Source: Candidatus Bathycorpusculum hydrogenotrophicum (lineage in GTDB: Archaea; Thermoproteota; Bathyarchaeia; Bathyarchaeales; Bathycorpusculaceae). From it: DNA of 64,000 bases. The position numbers were made by a program, and so were the translations under genes. A model generated the notes under the pieces. It ran no database searches, was not told where the DNA came from, and saw only the letters and a list, made by a program, of their open reading frames with translations. The DNA is taken from contig WRCX01000001.1 in assembly GCA_009783705.1 (NCBI GenBank), positions 1-64,000 on the forward strand. The letters are read 5' to 3'. Each line of letters begins with the position of its first letter. The stretch's first letter is position 1. Below are positions 45,666-54,384 of this stretch, piece by piece.

Positions 45666-46498
45666 TGGGTTCCCTTGAAGAGTAATCTGTTGCGTAGCCG
45701 ATCATAGAAACTGGTTTCAAAGCGTATAAAGGATGTTACGTTTTTTGATTTTGTTACGTTTAGGGTCAATTCATCGGTGGTTATCTGTTTGCGATAGTTG
45801 CCATCGATTAAGACTAGCATTTTTTCTTTGAGTACATTAAAGGTTAGGTTGGAATCTGCAGGGAACACTAGAGAATGAAACACTGTTAGAGAGCAAATGG
45901 GGGTTAGTACAAATGCATCAACTGTAGGATCTAGTACGGGGCCGCCTGCGGAGAGGGAGTAGCCGGTGGAACCTGTTTGGGTGCTTATGATTAGGCCGTC
46001 AGCTTGGCATTTTAGGAGGGGCTTGCCATCTTTGCAGATGTCGGCATATAGAATTTTGGAGGGTTCGCCTGTGGAGATGACAACATCGTTTAGGGCATCA
46101 GGGAGGATTTCTTTACCGGCGCATACAGCCATTTTTGCAGATTTTTCTATATGATAGTCACCATTTAGAATGCGGTCCACTGCGGCGCAGGCGTCTTGGG
46201 GCTCGATTTCGGCTAAGAATCCTCGAACACCCATATTGACAGTTAGAAGAGGCGTGTCGGGTTTTGGTGCGTTCATGGCAGCCCGTAGTATGGTGCCATC
46301 ACCACCGATGGTTATTATAAAATCGGTGTTCATGTCGGCGAGGGGGATGAATTGTTCTTTGCTTGTGATTTTACCGGCAAGGGAATCATCTATGTAGACC
46401 TTTAATCCCTTCTGGGCAAGGTACTCTGCCAGCGTATCAGAAAGTTTTAGCGCCTGATTTTTGTCATAGCGGGAGACTAAACCAACGCTTTTGAACAT
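45662..46498 (-). CDS. nadK: NAD kinase
   Basis: 278 aa. Phosphorylates NAD to NADP. The diagnostic ITIGGDGTILRAA (GGDGT, with the catalytic Asp), DALNDVVISTGEPSKIL (NE/D motif) and GLIISTQTGSTGYSLSAGGP are all present. ATG 46498 is preferred since GGTGA lies five bases upstream; the in-frame GTG at 46510 is within that site. Overlaps nob1 by 4 bp. Confidence 0.93.
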   Translation of the reverse strand: MFKSVGLVSRYDKNQALKLSDTLAEYLAQKGLKVYIDDSLAGKITSKEQFIPLADMNTDFIITIGGDGTILRAAMNAPKPDTPLLTVNMGVRGFLAEIEPQDACAAVDRILNGDYHIEKSAKMAVCAGKEILPDALNDVVISTGEPSKILYADICKDGKPLLKCQADGLIISTQTGSTGYSLSAGGPVLDPTVDAFVLTPICSLTVFHSLVFPADSNLTFNVLKEKMLVLIDGNYRKQITTDELTLNVTKSKNVTSFIRFETSFYDRLRNRLLFKGTQ

Positions 46499-46815
46499 AT
46501 TATTCACCACTGCTAAATACGGGTGAACCTATCTTATATTAACGTTCGTAAGAAAGGGGGGTTTTAGCCGTTAAAAATTTTCAGCCACACAACCGGTAGC
46601 GTTTCTAAGTAGGCACAAGTATTTGGGTTTTGACAGGAAATACATTGATAACTATAACCTAAAAAAGTCAACAACACTGTTTTAACATAAAAATGGCAAA
46701 GTTAACCGTAAATATTTGAAGGTTTGCTGGTTAGAGCCCTAAAACCAACATGGCCAAGCATAGATAGGGTTTTATCCCATAATCGCCATCAATACTATTC
46801 CCTGAAGTCTTATCT
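46499..46815. promoter_or_regulatory. Divergent gap NAD kinase/LSm-like gene
   Basis: About 317 bp with no gene I can support. AT-rich with several TTAAC/GTTAA motifs. It must contain the promoters of both flanking genes. Confidence 0.35.
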
Positions 46816-47121
46816 ATGCCCGAGCAAGAATTGCCCCCCTCCATCTTCTACATGCTGGAGCGAAATGTTGGCAAAAAAATTCAAGTTATTCTCGACCCCT
46901 CCTACGGTTTTGAAGGCACCTTAGTAGCGGTCACTCAAGGGCACCTCTCAGGCATTTGGCTCTCTGATACAGACGTAATTGTTCTGCGATCCACAATGGC
47001 ACAACCAGTTCCACAGGTAGCTAGCCGAGAAGAAAGAGGCGAGATGTACCTAAACCTAAACACCGTTCAAAGAATAGAAATCCTACCGCCCACCCAACCC
47101 CGAAGCAACAGAGAAAAATAG
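46816..47121 (+). CDS. Small LSm-like (Sm-fold) protein, putative
   Basis: 101 aa. The pattern FYMLERNVGKKIQVILD, GFEGTLVAVTQGHLSGIWLSD and MYLNLNTVQRIEILPP follows the five-strand Sm fold, including the internal 'GTL...D/G...' and the C-terminal NLN.VxRIEI strand, so RNA binding is possible. The match is by pattern, not certain. No clear ribosome site; a leaderless or short-leader transcript is possible. Confidence 0.65.
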   Translation: MPEQELPPSIFYMLERNVGKKIQVILDPSYGFEGTLVAVTQGHLSGIWLSDTDVIVLRSTMAQPVPQVASREERGEMYLNLNTVQRIEILPPTQPRSNREK

Positions 47122-47276
47122 AACATTATTCAAAATTGGATACATAACCATAGCTCAGTTAAAGCTAAGTCTGTGAGAAAGAATTACAAATTCAGATGTT
47201 AATTACCTCGAATTTGAGGCAATTAAAAAAGAACTAACAAAACGAAGTAGTTGTTAACAACAAGAAAGAAATTAGT

Positions 47277-47447
47277 TTAGAAGAAGATTTTTGCCAAGAC
47301 TGAAACAACAATCAGTGAAATTGCTAAAGCAACAAGCAGTTCAGGGCGGATTTTTATGCCTTCAGTTTCTTCTTCGAAGAACCTCAGCAAACCTGCACTT
47401 GCAGCAGGCATTGGTCCGCCTTCCTTCTTACGTTTTCTCATACCCAT
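47277..47447 (-). CDS. secG: Preprotein translocase subunit Sec61-beta (SecG-like)
   Basis: 56 aa, read directly from the minus strand: MGMRKRKKEGGPMPAASAGL, then LRFFEEETEGIKIRPELLV and a single C-terminal transmembrane helix ALAISLIVVSVLAKIFF. This is the classic archaeal Sec61-beta: Gly/Pro/Ala N-terminus, FFEEET-KI-P segment and tail anchor. It forms the Sec translocon with SecY and SecE. ATG 47447 or 47441 may start it; AGGAT lies upstream of the former. Confidence 0.92.
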   Translation of the reverse strand: MGMRKRKKEGGPMPAASAGLLRFFEEETEGIKIRPELLVALAISLIVVSVLAKIFF

Positions 47448-47699
47448 AGATATCGTATCCTAAGAGTGTAATACATGTCTAATACAGGCTTAAACTAATT
47501 AAGCTTATGCCAAAAATCCACAATCAAACAACCACAACCAGATGAAAAGAAAACAGCTTTGATCACACTTCAACAACTCCACCCGTCACAACCAGCCAGT
47601 CTACACGTTTAGTTTTTGGTTGGTATACAAAAGCATCAACCAACACAGAAAAACCATTTAACTCTAACCACCCACCAAATACTCTTGCGAGGTTACGCT

Positions 47700-47987
47700 A
47701 TGCAGATAAGTGAATTTCAAGAAATGATGAAGCGACTCTATTTTGAGCGCGATTGTGCACGTGGTACCCAGGGCACCTTTAACTGGCTGGTAGATGAAGT
47801 GCAAGAGTTAGGTGCAGAACTCAAAGGCAACGACCGCGAAGCGACCGAGAAAGAATTTGCCGATGTCATCGCTTGGCTGGCATCGCTGGCAAACATTATG
47901 GGCATAGACCTTGAAAAGGCAACGTTAGCAAAGTATCCAAATAAATGTCCCAAATGCGATTCATCGCCTTGTCAGTGTACATTTTAG
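47700..47987 (+). CDS. MazG-type nucleotide pyrophosphohydrolase
   Basis: 95 aa. Helical MazG fold with the metal site pattern FNWLVDEVQELGAEL...EKEFADVIAWLASLANIMGID (ExxE...ExxD). It hydrolyses (d)NTPs to monophosphates, probably for pool cleaning. The tail KCPKCDSSPCQCTF adds a small zinc-knuckle. ATG 47700 is chosen because GAGGTTA precedes it. The end overlaps the convergent wHTH gene by 4 bp. Confidence 0.88.
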   Translation: MQISEFQEMMKRLYFERDCARGTQGTFNWLVDEVQELGAELKGNDREATEKEFADVIAWLASLANIMGIDLEKATLAKYPNKCPKCDSSPCQCTF

Positions 47988-48244
47988 CCAAGACGTTTCT
48001 GTCCCAGACCAGAGGAGAGCCAAACGTAACGGCGGCTACCTCTGCGCTCTATTGTGCCTTCAGATTTTAGGAGCCGCAGATGGTACATCACAACACTATA
48101 GGTCAATTTGGATGTTTGAGCGAGTTTAGCAGCACTAAAGGGCTCTCTGTCAAGCAACACTAAAAGTTTAGTTCGAGCCGAAAGCCCGCTTCGAATATTT
48201 CGGATGCTTTTCAGATAAGCGTTGGGATGCCAAGTTTGCTTTAT
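47984..48244 (-). CDS. Small winged-helix DNA-binding protein, likely ATA start
   Basis: 86 codons, found by reading the minus strand. Sequence includes WHPNAYLKSIRNIRSGLSAR, TKLLVLLDREPFSAAKLAQT, SKLTYSVVMYHLRLLKSEGT and IERRGSRRYVWLSS: an ArsR-like winged helix with recognition helix TYSVVMYHLRLL and a wing rich in arginine. No ATG, GTG or TTG precedes the conserved part in frame; an upstream TAA directly precedes ATA 48244, and GGTGAG lies five bases before it. An ATA start is therefore proposed. Alternatively the N-terminus is damaged. It lies 47 bp after the PolD large-subunit stop, same strand, and could share its transcript. Confidence 0.72.
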   Translation of the reverse strand: MKQTWHPNAYLKSIRNIRSGLSARTKLLVLLDREPFSAAKLAQTSKLTYSVVMYHLRLLKSEGTIERRGSRRYVWLSSGLGQKRLG

Positions 48245-48290
48245 TTACCTCACCACACAATTAGTGCACAGCTATGCTTGAAAAACTTAG

Positions 48291-51200
48291 CTATTTGAAG
48301 TCAAAGAGAGTGGCCTGTTTGGGTTTTTTGTTATCAAACATCAAAGTAATTTCCTCTTTGATAAGGTTCATGCGTTGGGTGTAATAGTTGGGCAACCCAT
48401 ATTTATCGACTAGTTGTTGAGCGGCTTTAAGATATTTTTCAATGTTACCACGATAGACAGTTAGGGTAAGAGCGCCGCCGCATCGGGTGCATTTGCCGCC
48501 AAGCGGGAGACGACGGTATTTTGCGTTACAGGATTTACATCTAAATCCCTGAGTGGAAAAGGCACGCATGTTTCCAGCGATGTCACGCATCAGATGGGTG
48601 TTGAGGACTTTTAGAGCAACCCGTTTGGCATCAACAGCATCGATTTTTTCGCCCAACCCCAGCTGCATGTTGAGCTTATCAGTCATAGATTTGAATTCTT
48701 TGTAACTGCTATTGGCGTTGCCCAGATTAATATTGGTGCAAGGAGTGGTAAATTGGAAGCCTTCAAACTGGCCTTCAGTGCCTAGTCGATGGCTGACAAC
48801 ATCCATAAAGGTGCTAATGAGACGGGCTTCACCTTTGATTAGGGTTTGTTTGTAGAATTCCAGAGGATAGGTTATACTGACATCGAAATCGTGAGCTTGG
48901 CGTTGTACTTCTTTGGTGTTTACAAAGGGGATAAGCAGAATGGGTGCATCCATAATACCGCCTATTTGGGCGGGTAAAAAGTTGCGAGAGAAATTAATCA
49001 GTGTATCAAGAGCTAGCATGATGGCGTCTTCGTCACCGTCACAGTCTCGACGTTTAGCGGAGTGCCAGATGGGGTGGGCATAGATTAAATTGCGGCTTGT
49101 GAAACCCACCACTCGACCCAAGATGCAAGCACAGGTGTGGGGGGCTAAGCCAAAGATTAGGTGTCCAACCATGTCTTCGGGTTTTGTAACGTTGTAGAAA
49201 GCGGGGAGTTTGTAGACCCGGGTGAGGAGTTCGTCGATAAAGTTAGCGGTTTGCACCAGGTATGTACCGGCGCTCCAGGGGATAACGACGTCTTGGATTT
49301 TTAGTTCGCAAACTTGGTTGGGATCGGTTAGGGGTAAGCCGTGGGTGTCGGCATGATAGCCCATTTGGTGCATCTTTTCAATGGATACCCCGATTTCAAC
49401 CGGTGTGATATGAGTGAGAGGCGCGTTGGTACCGTCGAAGCGTATGGTACCATCCTTATAGGTGGATACGCCATGTTTTGCACGCAAAATACCTTTCTCT
49501 AAAATTTCAGGCATCTTGTCAGCGTTGGTTAGGCCCTTCACGCCTCGCAACATTTTAGGCGTTGAGCAACCAAGGTTGTTGCTTGCATTTGATAGCAGTT
49601 CTCTAAAGTTAAGGGGTTGGCGCTGATAGAGTACTGCATCGGCTTTGCAGGTGCCGCAGTAATCGTCTTTTAGGGCTCGACCGCATCTTGGGCAAACTTT
49701 TTCGGGAACCGTTGGAGCATCACAGGTGTCACATTTTATTTTTCGGGTGTAGGTTTTGCAATCGGGACATTTGCGCTTAGCTAAATCGACAAAAACGGGT
49801 CCTTTTTTAGCGGCTTCACAAAAGTCTCGATGGGAACCACCTGCTAGGCCTACAGGAAAAAGGACATGGACCATGGGACGCATTTCACGGTGTTTGGCTT
49901 TCTCGGGTCGACCCATACGACCACCCACATAGGTTGGAGCTTTATCTTTAACCTCAACACCGCACAATGCACTTAGCAATTCCAGTACAGTGGTTGCCTG
50001 CAGGGCTTCAGTTAGTCTAGGGGTCCCATAGCCAAGAGTAAAAGCCATCATCGCAGCATCTTCGCCGCTCATAACAAGTTTTCCATCAATGATGCTGTGG
50101 GGAGCGAAAATTTTGCGAAGCGACTTTATAGCATCCTCAGTTGCTATGCCGGTAATCATTGTGATGGTTGATGAATCACCATCAGCATCATCATTGTTGG
50201 TTAGGGTCACTTGGCTTGTTTGGAGCCATTGGCGTAACGGTTCTACTTCTTGAGGTGTTGAGAGGCTTGTCCAGTAGAAGGTTGCGCTGGGTGCAAGGGG
50301 AATACCAAAAGTTTGGCTAAGGGCAACGGCTTCTTTGGTTGTGGGTTTGTTTTGAAAGGGATCAGCTATGAAGTCTTCGAGACGTTCAGCTGGGATTTGG
50401 CAGTCTTGGGCGGCTTTTTGGTAGTTGCCGCTATATTTTGTGAGTGCATTTTGGAGGTCTTTTGTCCACCATTCCTCCACGTATCCTGAGGGAGGAAGTG
50501 CTTTGTTGCTGTAGAGAAAGTCTCCAAAATCAATGAGCATATCGCCTAGGAAGAGGATTTTTTGGATTTTGCCCTTAACGGTGGATTCATAGTTCTCAAG
50601 TGATACTCTAACGACCGAGTTATCTTTGAGCAACACCACAGGTTTCTCGATGCTGTCTACGGGCATGGTAACGCCGCCTTTGCCGGGGAGTTCTAGGCGC
50701 ATTTGGGTGCCAGCGGCTAGAAAGCTCTCCACAACAAGCATGGTGGCAGGATGGATGCCTACTGCTGAGAGTCCGGTGTTTCTTGATCGACCATATCGGA
50801 GTCTAAAACCGCCACGTGTTGAGGGGAATGCGAAGATGGGGCGCCCGGCAATTACGTCGTCCATAAAGCCGCCGGATTTTTTTTCAGATTTTTTCTTAAA
50901 GTTTTTGAGCCATTCCCAGCCTGAGAAGCCAAGTTTGTCGATGATGACATGGACTTTTAATGCGCGTCCGACGATACCGTCGTTTATTACGCGCAGAGCG
51001 CCGCCTCGGACGCGGTTAGTTTCGACTCGTTCGAGGTTACGATAAGAAGAGACCTCAACAGGGTCTGATTCTGTACCTGTGCATTCCACTGGTACAAGGT
51101 TGAGTGCTTTGCGGAGTTCTTCGTCGGGGATGTGATATTGGAAGCGGCCAACGGAGCGTTCGTAAAGTCTGAGTTCTTCTATGAAGCGAGAGATTTCTTC

Positions 51201-51737
51201 TTCGGTTGGCCTATAAACGTCTAACTCTAGTTCTCGTCGTACATAGTCGCCAACGACAAGGGTTAGAGCTTGATCGGTGCCTCCGGCTGAGCGTATAGGA
51301 CCGGCAAAATAGATGCCTAGATAGCGGGTTTGGTCAGCGTTTTTTTTGATTTTTACTTGTGCGATGCCCTGAATTGGTGCAGCGGTTAAACCTTCAGTAA
51401 AAATTGCTAATGCGGTACGGATAGCTTGCTCGGCTAGTTTTTCGGGTGATTTTTCTTCATCCGTTTGGGCGAATTTGCCTTGTGCGATTTCTTTAGCGGC
51501 ATAGAAAGCAATTTCTTCGCGGGGCATAGTTTTGCTGAGTTCGCGAATGCTAATAGCAACACCTTTGGGTCCAACCAGTCCCTCAACCAAATCGGCGATG
51601 TCTTGGGCTATGATGCACTCTGTTTTTAGTGCAGGATCTAAGCCTACTGATCGGGCGCTGTCGCTTATGGTGTAAAGATGTTTGAGTTCGGTTTCCATGG
51701 TTTGGATGTAGGTTTGGTAGTCCTTGCTTATGTTCAA
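48291..51737 (-). CDS. polC: DNA polymerase D large (catalytic) subunit DP2
   Basis: 1148 aa, full length and without an intein. The catalytic subunit of the archaeal replicative polymerase PolD. Landmarks: GIYFAGPIRSAGGTDQALTL near the N-terminus, FPSTRGGFRLRYGRSRNTGL, NDDADGDSS and the active-site loop KRRDCDGDEDAIMLALD with its acid residues. Zinc-binding clusters: CPDCKTYTRKIKCDTC, CPRCGRALKDDYCGTC and CKSCNAKY...CTRCGGAL. The last residues, KQATLFDF, form a PCNA-binding (PIP-like) motif. The small subunit is encoded at 58564-60174, beyond the putative origin. Confidence 0.97.
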   Translation of the reverse strand: MNISKDYQTYIQTMETELKHLYTISDSARSVGLDPALKTECIIAQDIADLVEGLVGPKGVAISIRELSKTMPREEIAFYAAKEIAQGKFAQTDEEKSPEKLAEQAIRTALAIFTEGLTAAPIQGIAQVKIKKNADQTRYLGIYFAGPIRSAGGTDQALTLVVGDYVRRELELDVYRPTEEEISRFIEELRLYERSVGRFQYHIPDEELRKALNLVPVECTGTESDPVEVSSYRNLERVETNRVRGGALRVINDGIVGRALKVHVIIDKLGFSGWEWLKNFKKKSEKKSGGFMDDVIAGRPIFAFPSTRGGFRLRYGRSRNTGLSAVGIHPATMLVVESFLAAGTQMRLELPGKGGVTMPVDSIEKPVVLLKDNSVVRVSLENYESTVKGKIQKILFLGDMLIDFGDFLYSNKALPPSGYVEEWWTKDLQNALTKYSGNYQKAAQDCQIPAERLEDFIADPFQNKPTTKEAVALSQTFGIPLAPSATFYWTSLSTPQEVEPLRQWLQTSQVTLTNNDDADGDSSTITMITGIATEDAIKSLRKIFAPHSIIDGKLVMSGEDAAMMAFTLGYGTPRLTEALQATTVLELLSALCGVEVKDKAPTYVGGRMGRPEKAKHREMRPMVHVLFPVGLAGGSHRDFCEAAKKGPVFVDLAKRKCPDCKTYTRKIKCDTCDAPTVPEKVCPRCGRALKDDYCGTCKADAVLYQRQPLNFRELLSNASNNLGCSTPKMLRGVKGLTNADKMPEILEKGILRAKHGVSTYKDGTIRFDGTNAPLTHITPVEIGVSIEKMHQMGYHADTHGLPLTDPNQVCELKIQDVVIPWSAGTYLVQTANFIDELLTRVYKLPAFYNVTKPEDMVGHLIFGLAPHTCACILGRVVGFTSRNLIYAHPIWHSAKRRDCDGDEDAIMLALDTLINFSRNFLPAQIGGIMDAPILLIPFVNTKEVQRQAHDFDVSITYPLEFYKQTLIKGEARLISTFMDVVSHRLGTEGQFEGFQFTTPCTNINLGNANSSYKEFKSMTDKLNMQLGLGEKIDAVDAKRVALKVLNTHLMRDIAGNMRAFSTQGFRCKSCNAKYRRLPLGGKCTRCGGALTLTVYRGNIEKYLKAAQQLVDKYGLPNYYTQRMNLIKEEITLMFDNKKPKQATLFDFK

Positions 51738-51850
51738 ACGGTCAGCAACTCACAGCCAAAATATACACTGAGAGTTATTTTGGTTTCGAATACAAATAGA
51801 AATAATATAAAAGAAGATCAAAGACCGAATTGATTGTTGCTGTTATATGT

Positions 51851-52111
51851 CTAGGGGTTTGTGGTGGAGGTTTTTTTTGTAGGGCCATAAATTCGATCGG
51901 TTAGCATACAGTAGACGTCAACTTCGCTCTGCGGTGCTTTGATTGTGAATTCTTCTTCGAGCCCACAACTACTGCATCTGGCAACGGAGCGTCCGCCTTC
52001 TTCTCTAAAGATTTCTACACGTACGGTTTCTTTTCCGCACATAGGGCAGGAGAAGAATTTTGGCAATTTTCTTCGTGGTATGTGAACAACTTTTTTGCGT
52101 CTTCGCCCCAT
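51851..52111 (-). CDS. Elf1-like zinc-ribbon transcription elongation factor
   Basis: 86 aa. A basic start MGRRRKKVVHIPRRKLPKFF and a four-cysteine ribbon FSCPMCGKETVRV...ARCSSCGLEEEF, then DVYCMLTDRIYG, as in Elf1/Spt4-associated factors of eukaryotes and TACK archaea. ATG 52111 is supported by AAGGATA upstream; the longer in-frame extension to 52186 is not. Lies upstream of DP2 on the same strand. Confidence 0.85.
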   Translation of the reverse strand: MGRRRKKVVHIPRRKLPKFFSCPMCGKETVRVEIFREEGGRSVARCSSCGLEEEFTIKAPQSEVDVYCMLTDRIYGPTKKTSTTNP

Positions 52112-52195
52112 ATAATATCCTTCTTTATTATCAAATGATGGTGGATAATATTTATGCCTGTCCTTAAATACTTGCCTACTCACCATGAATAGGAT

Positions 52196-53047
52196 GTGTA
52201 TATTGTGAAGTTGATGCCTTCTATATTGGAGATGGATTTTGGGGAGGTAGAGAAAAGAATCTGCCGCTTCATCAAAGAATATGTTGAAAACGCGGGAGCA
52301 GACGGCATCGTTTTGGGGTTAAGCGGTGGCGTAGACAGCGCAATTGCCGCGGCATTGGCAAGTTTAGCTGTGGGCGGCGAGAATGTCTTAGCGCTTATGC
52401 TTCCAGAAAAAGAAACCAACAAACAAAAAGATCTCGATGATGCCATCGCCATCGCGGATCAATTTCATATCCAGACACAGCTCTGTGACATAACAGAAAC
52501 CCTAAACGGCATCTACAAAAGTATCCCTGCCTTTGACCATGCCAATCGTCTCTGTAGAGGAAACATCAAAGCCAGGACGCGTATGATTTTTATCTACTAC
52601 TATGCTAACAATCAAAATCGCATCGTTTGCGGCACTTCAGATAAATCTGAAACTATGATGGGATACTTTACGAAGTGGGGTGATATGGCAGCCGATATCA
52701 CGCCAAACATTGATCTCTATAAAAGTCAAGTACGCAAGTTAGCCCTGCATCTGGGAATCCCAAAAGTGCTGGCACTAAAGCCTGCAACGCCTGCATTGTG
52801 GCCGGAGCAACTTGCGGAATCAGAACTGGAAATCAAGTATGAAACCCTGGATCTTATTCTCTATGGGCTTGAGCGGTTCATGAAACCTCAGGAAATCGCT
52901 GAAGAGCTAGAAATTGAGCAGGGTGCTGTTGATAGGATTAAGGCTCGATGGCTGGCAAATGAGCATAAACGCAGATTACCTCTTTCGCCTAAACTTGGTT
53001 TCCGAACGGTGGGAAATGATTTTAGGCTCCCAAGACACACCTACTAG
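52196..53047 (+). CDS. nadE: NAD synthetase
   Basis: 283 aa. ATP-pyrophosphatase fold: VLGLSGGVDSAIAAALA (PP-loop SGGVDS), GTSDKSETMMGYFTKWGDMAADI and PATPALWPEQLAESEL. Ligates ammonia to deamido-NAD. It lacks an amidase domain, but the next gene encodes a separate nitrilase-like protein 10 bp on, which could supply ammonia from glutamine. GTG 52196 or GTG 52205 may start it. Confidence 0.93.
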   Translation: MYIVKLMPSILEMDFGEVEKRICRFIKEYVENAGADGIVLGLSGGVDSAIAAALASLAVGGENVLALMLPEKETNKQKDLDDAIAIADQFHIQTQLCDITETLNGIYKSIPAFDHANRLCRGNIKARTRMIFIYYYANNQNRIVCGTSDKSETMMGYFTKWGDMAADITPNIDLYKSQVRKLALHLGIPKVLALKPATPALWPEQLAESELEIKYETLDLILYGLERFMKPQEIAEELEIEQGAVDRIKARWLANEHKRRLPLSPKLGFRTVGNDFRLPRHTY

Positions 53048-53057
53048 AGAAGTGATC

Positions 53058-53891
53058 ATGAAAACCAAAATCAAGCTTGCCCTCTGTCAAATCAGCAGTA
53101 AACGGGAAAACAAAGAAGGAAACCTTGCTCAGTTTGAAGAATTAATGTTTAAAGCAAAAGAGCAGGGAGCAGATTTAGCGATTTTTCCTGAAATGTCTCT
53201 TACAGGTTATGTTCTTCATGACCAGGTTTATGAGCAAGCTGAACAAATTCCGGGACCCTCAGTTCAAAGAGTTGAGGAACTAGCCAAAAAAACGGGTTTA
53301 CATGTGATTTTTGGGATGCCGGAGCTGAGCGAGAAAACACAGGCTACACTCTACAATACCGCTGTGTTTGTGGGTCCGGAAGGATATATTGGCAAATATC
53401 GCAAAATGTATTTGCCTACCCATAGTGCGTTTGAAGAGAAACGGTATTTCCGTCCGGGATATGAACCTGCGGTGTTCCAAACCAGTATCGGCAACATTGG
53501 TTTAACGATTTGTTATGATATTTTCTTTCCTGAGGTGTTTAGGTTACCCCGACTAAAGGGGGCACAACTTATTGTTTGTATTTCTGCTTCGCCGGCGATG
53601 CGTCGTGGCTATTTTGAAATCTTGACTTCTGCTCGAGCTTTGGAAAATACGGCATATTTGGCCTACGTTAACCTTGTGGGTGTGGAGGATGGTCTGCAGT
53701 TTTGGGGTGGGAGCCGTCTTGTGGGTCCTACGGGGGATGTTTTAGCTGTGGCCAAGTATAATGAGAAAGATCTTGTGATTTGCGAGGTTGATTTTTCGGA
53801 TTTGCGGATGGCTGAGGCGTTTATTCCTGCTTTGCGGGATTTGCGTCCGGAACTCTATGAAAAACTTAGGCAGTTTTCTGAGGAAATTTAG
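53058..53891 (+). CDS. Nitrilase-superfamily carbon-nitrogen hydrolase
   Basis: 277 aa. The Glu-Lys-Cys triad is visible: E in AIFPEMSLTGY, K in GKYRKMYLPTH, C in GLTICYDIFFPEV. Substrate could be glutamine (as an amidase partner of NadE) or another amide/nitrile. ATG 53058 with AAGTGATC just before it is preferred over a longer frame that would overlap nadE. Co-transcribed with nadE. Confidence 0.9.
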   Translation: MKTKIKLALCQISSKRENKEGNLAQFEELMFKAKEQGADLAIFPEMSLTGYVLHDQVYEQAEQIPGPSVQRVEELAKKTGLHVIFGMPELSEKTQATLYNTAVFVGPEGYIGKYRKMYLPTHSAFEEKRYFRPGYEPAVFQTSIGNIGLTICYDIFFPEVFRLPRLKGAQLIVCISASPAMRRGYFEILTSARALENTAYLAYVNLVGVEDGLQFWGGSRLVGPTGDVLAVAKYNEKDLVICEVDFSDLRMAEAFIPALRDLRPELYEKLRQFSEEI

Positions 53892-54384
53892 CTCGCATAT
53901 AAGGTTGATGCTTGGAAACTGCATCACAGGCGCATCACAGGGATGTGATGTCTGTGATTTAGGGTGAAATAAGCGTGATTTGGGCGTGATTAGGTGATGT
54001 CACGGCTGTTTTTACAATATCACCTGTGAGGTTTAGCATGTTGGCGTGTGTTTTGGTGCTAGTTCGGGGCTAAAAAAGTGTGTTTTATTTCGCTAGAGAT
54101 GTTAAAATTGGACAGGGATAGGCTTTAGGGCGTTTGCAAAAGTGCATTTTTTGTGTAAAGTTCAGGTGTAATGGCGTAAAAAAATACCGAGAAATTAACC
54201 TTTTCTATGTCAACTGGCATAAATCAAACGTTAAATACTAAATTATCAGATTTACAGAGTTATTTAGCTGAATAATGGTTGATTTAGTCATATTTAGAAC
54301 TCAAATATAGCTGTAATTTGGGTTTTTAGGGCTTTGAAAGGATAAAAACATGAGTTAGTATACAAATCTGTATCCATTTAGACT
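53892..54384. promoter_or_regulatory. Gap with TGTGA/TCACA cluster upstream of the orphan gene
   Basis: 493 bp without a gene. Its first ~140 bp (53921-54030) is a dense motif cluster (separate entry). The remainder is AT-rich with TTAAATACTAAATTATC-type runs and a TATA-like TATATAG-free stretch leading to the ORF at 54385. Confidence 0.5.
53921..54030. repeat. TGTGA/TCACA motif cluster A
   Basis: Within 110 bp: two tandem 11-bp units GCATCACAGGC/GCATCACAGGG (53921-53942), then GATGTGATG, CTGTGATTT, GCGTGATTT, GGCGTGATTA, GGTGATGTCACGG and ATCACCTGTGAG. At least eight GTGAT or ATCAC hits, in both orientations, at irregular spacing. Looks like a multi-site operator or iteron region, not a coding repeat. 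Confidence 0.7.

Noticed and set aside
46724-46924. 66-codon plus-strand frame ahead of the LSm-like gene
   Set aside because: It overlaps the better patterned 46816 gene in another frame and shows no family features.
48291-51737. Possible intein in PolD large subunit or MCM
   Set aside because: Both are of normal length with conserved motifs in unbroken order and no Hint-domain motifs.
53921-54030. TCACA/GTGAT cluster as a possible CRISPR or small RNA locus
   Set aside because: Spacing is irregular, units are 6-11 bp, orientation mixed and there are no spacers or cas genes; an operator or iteron cluster fits better.
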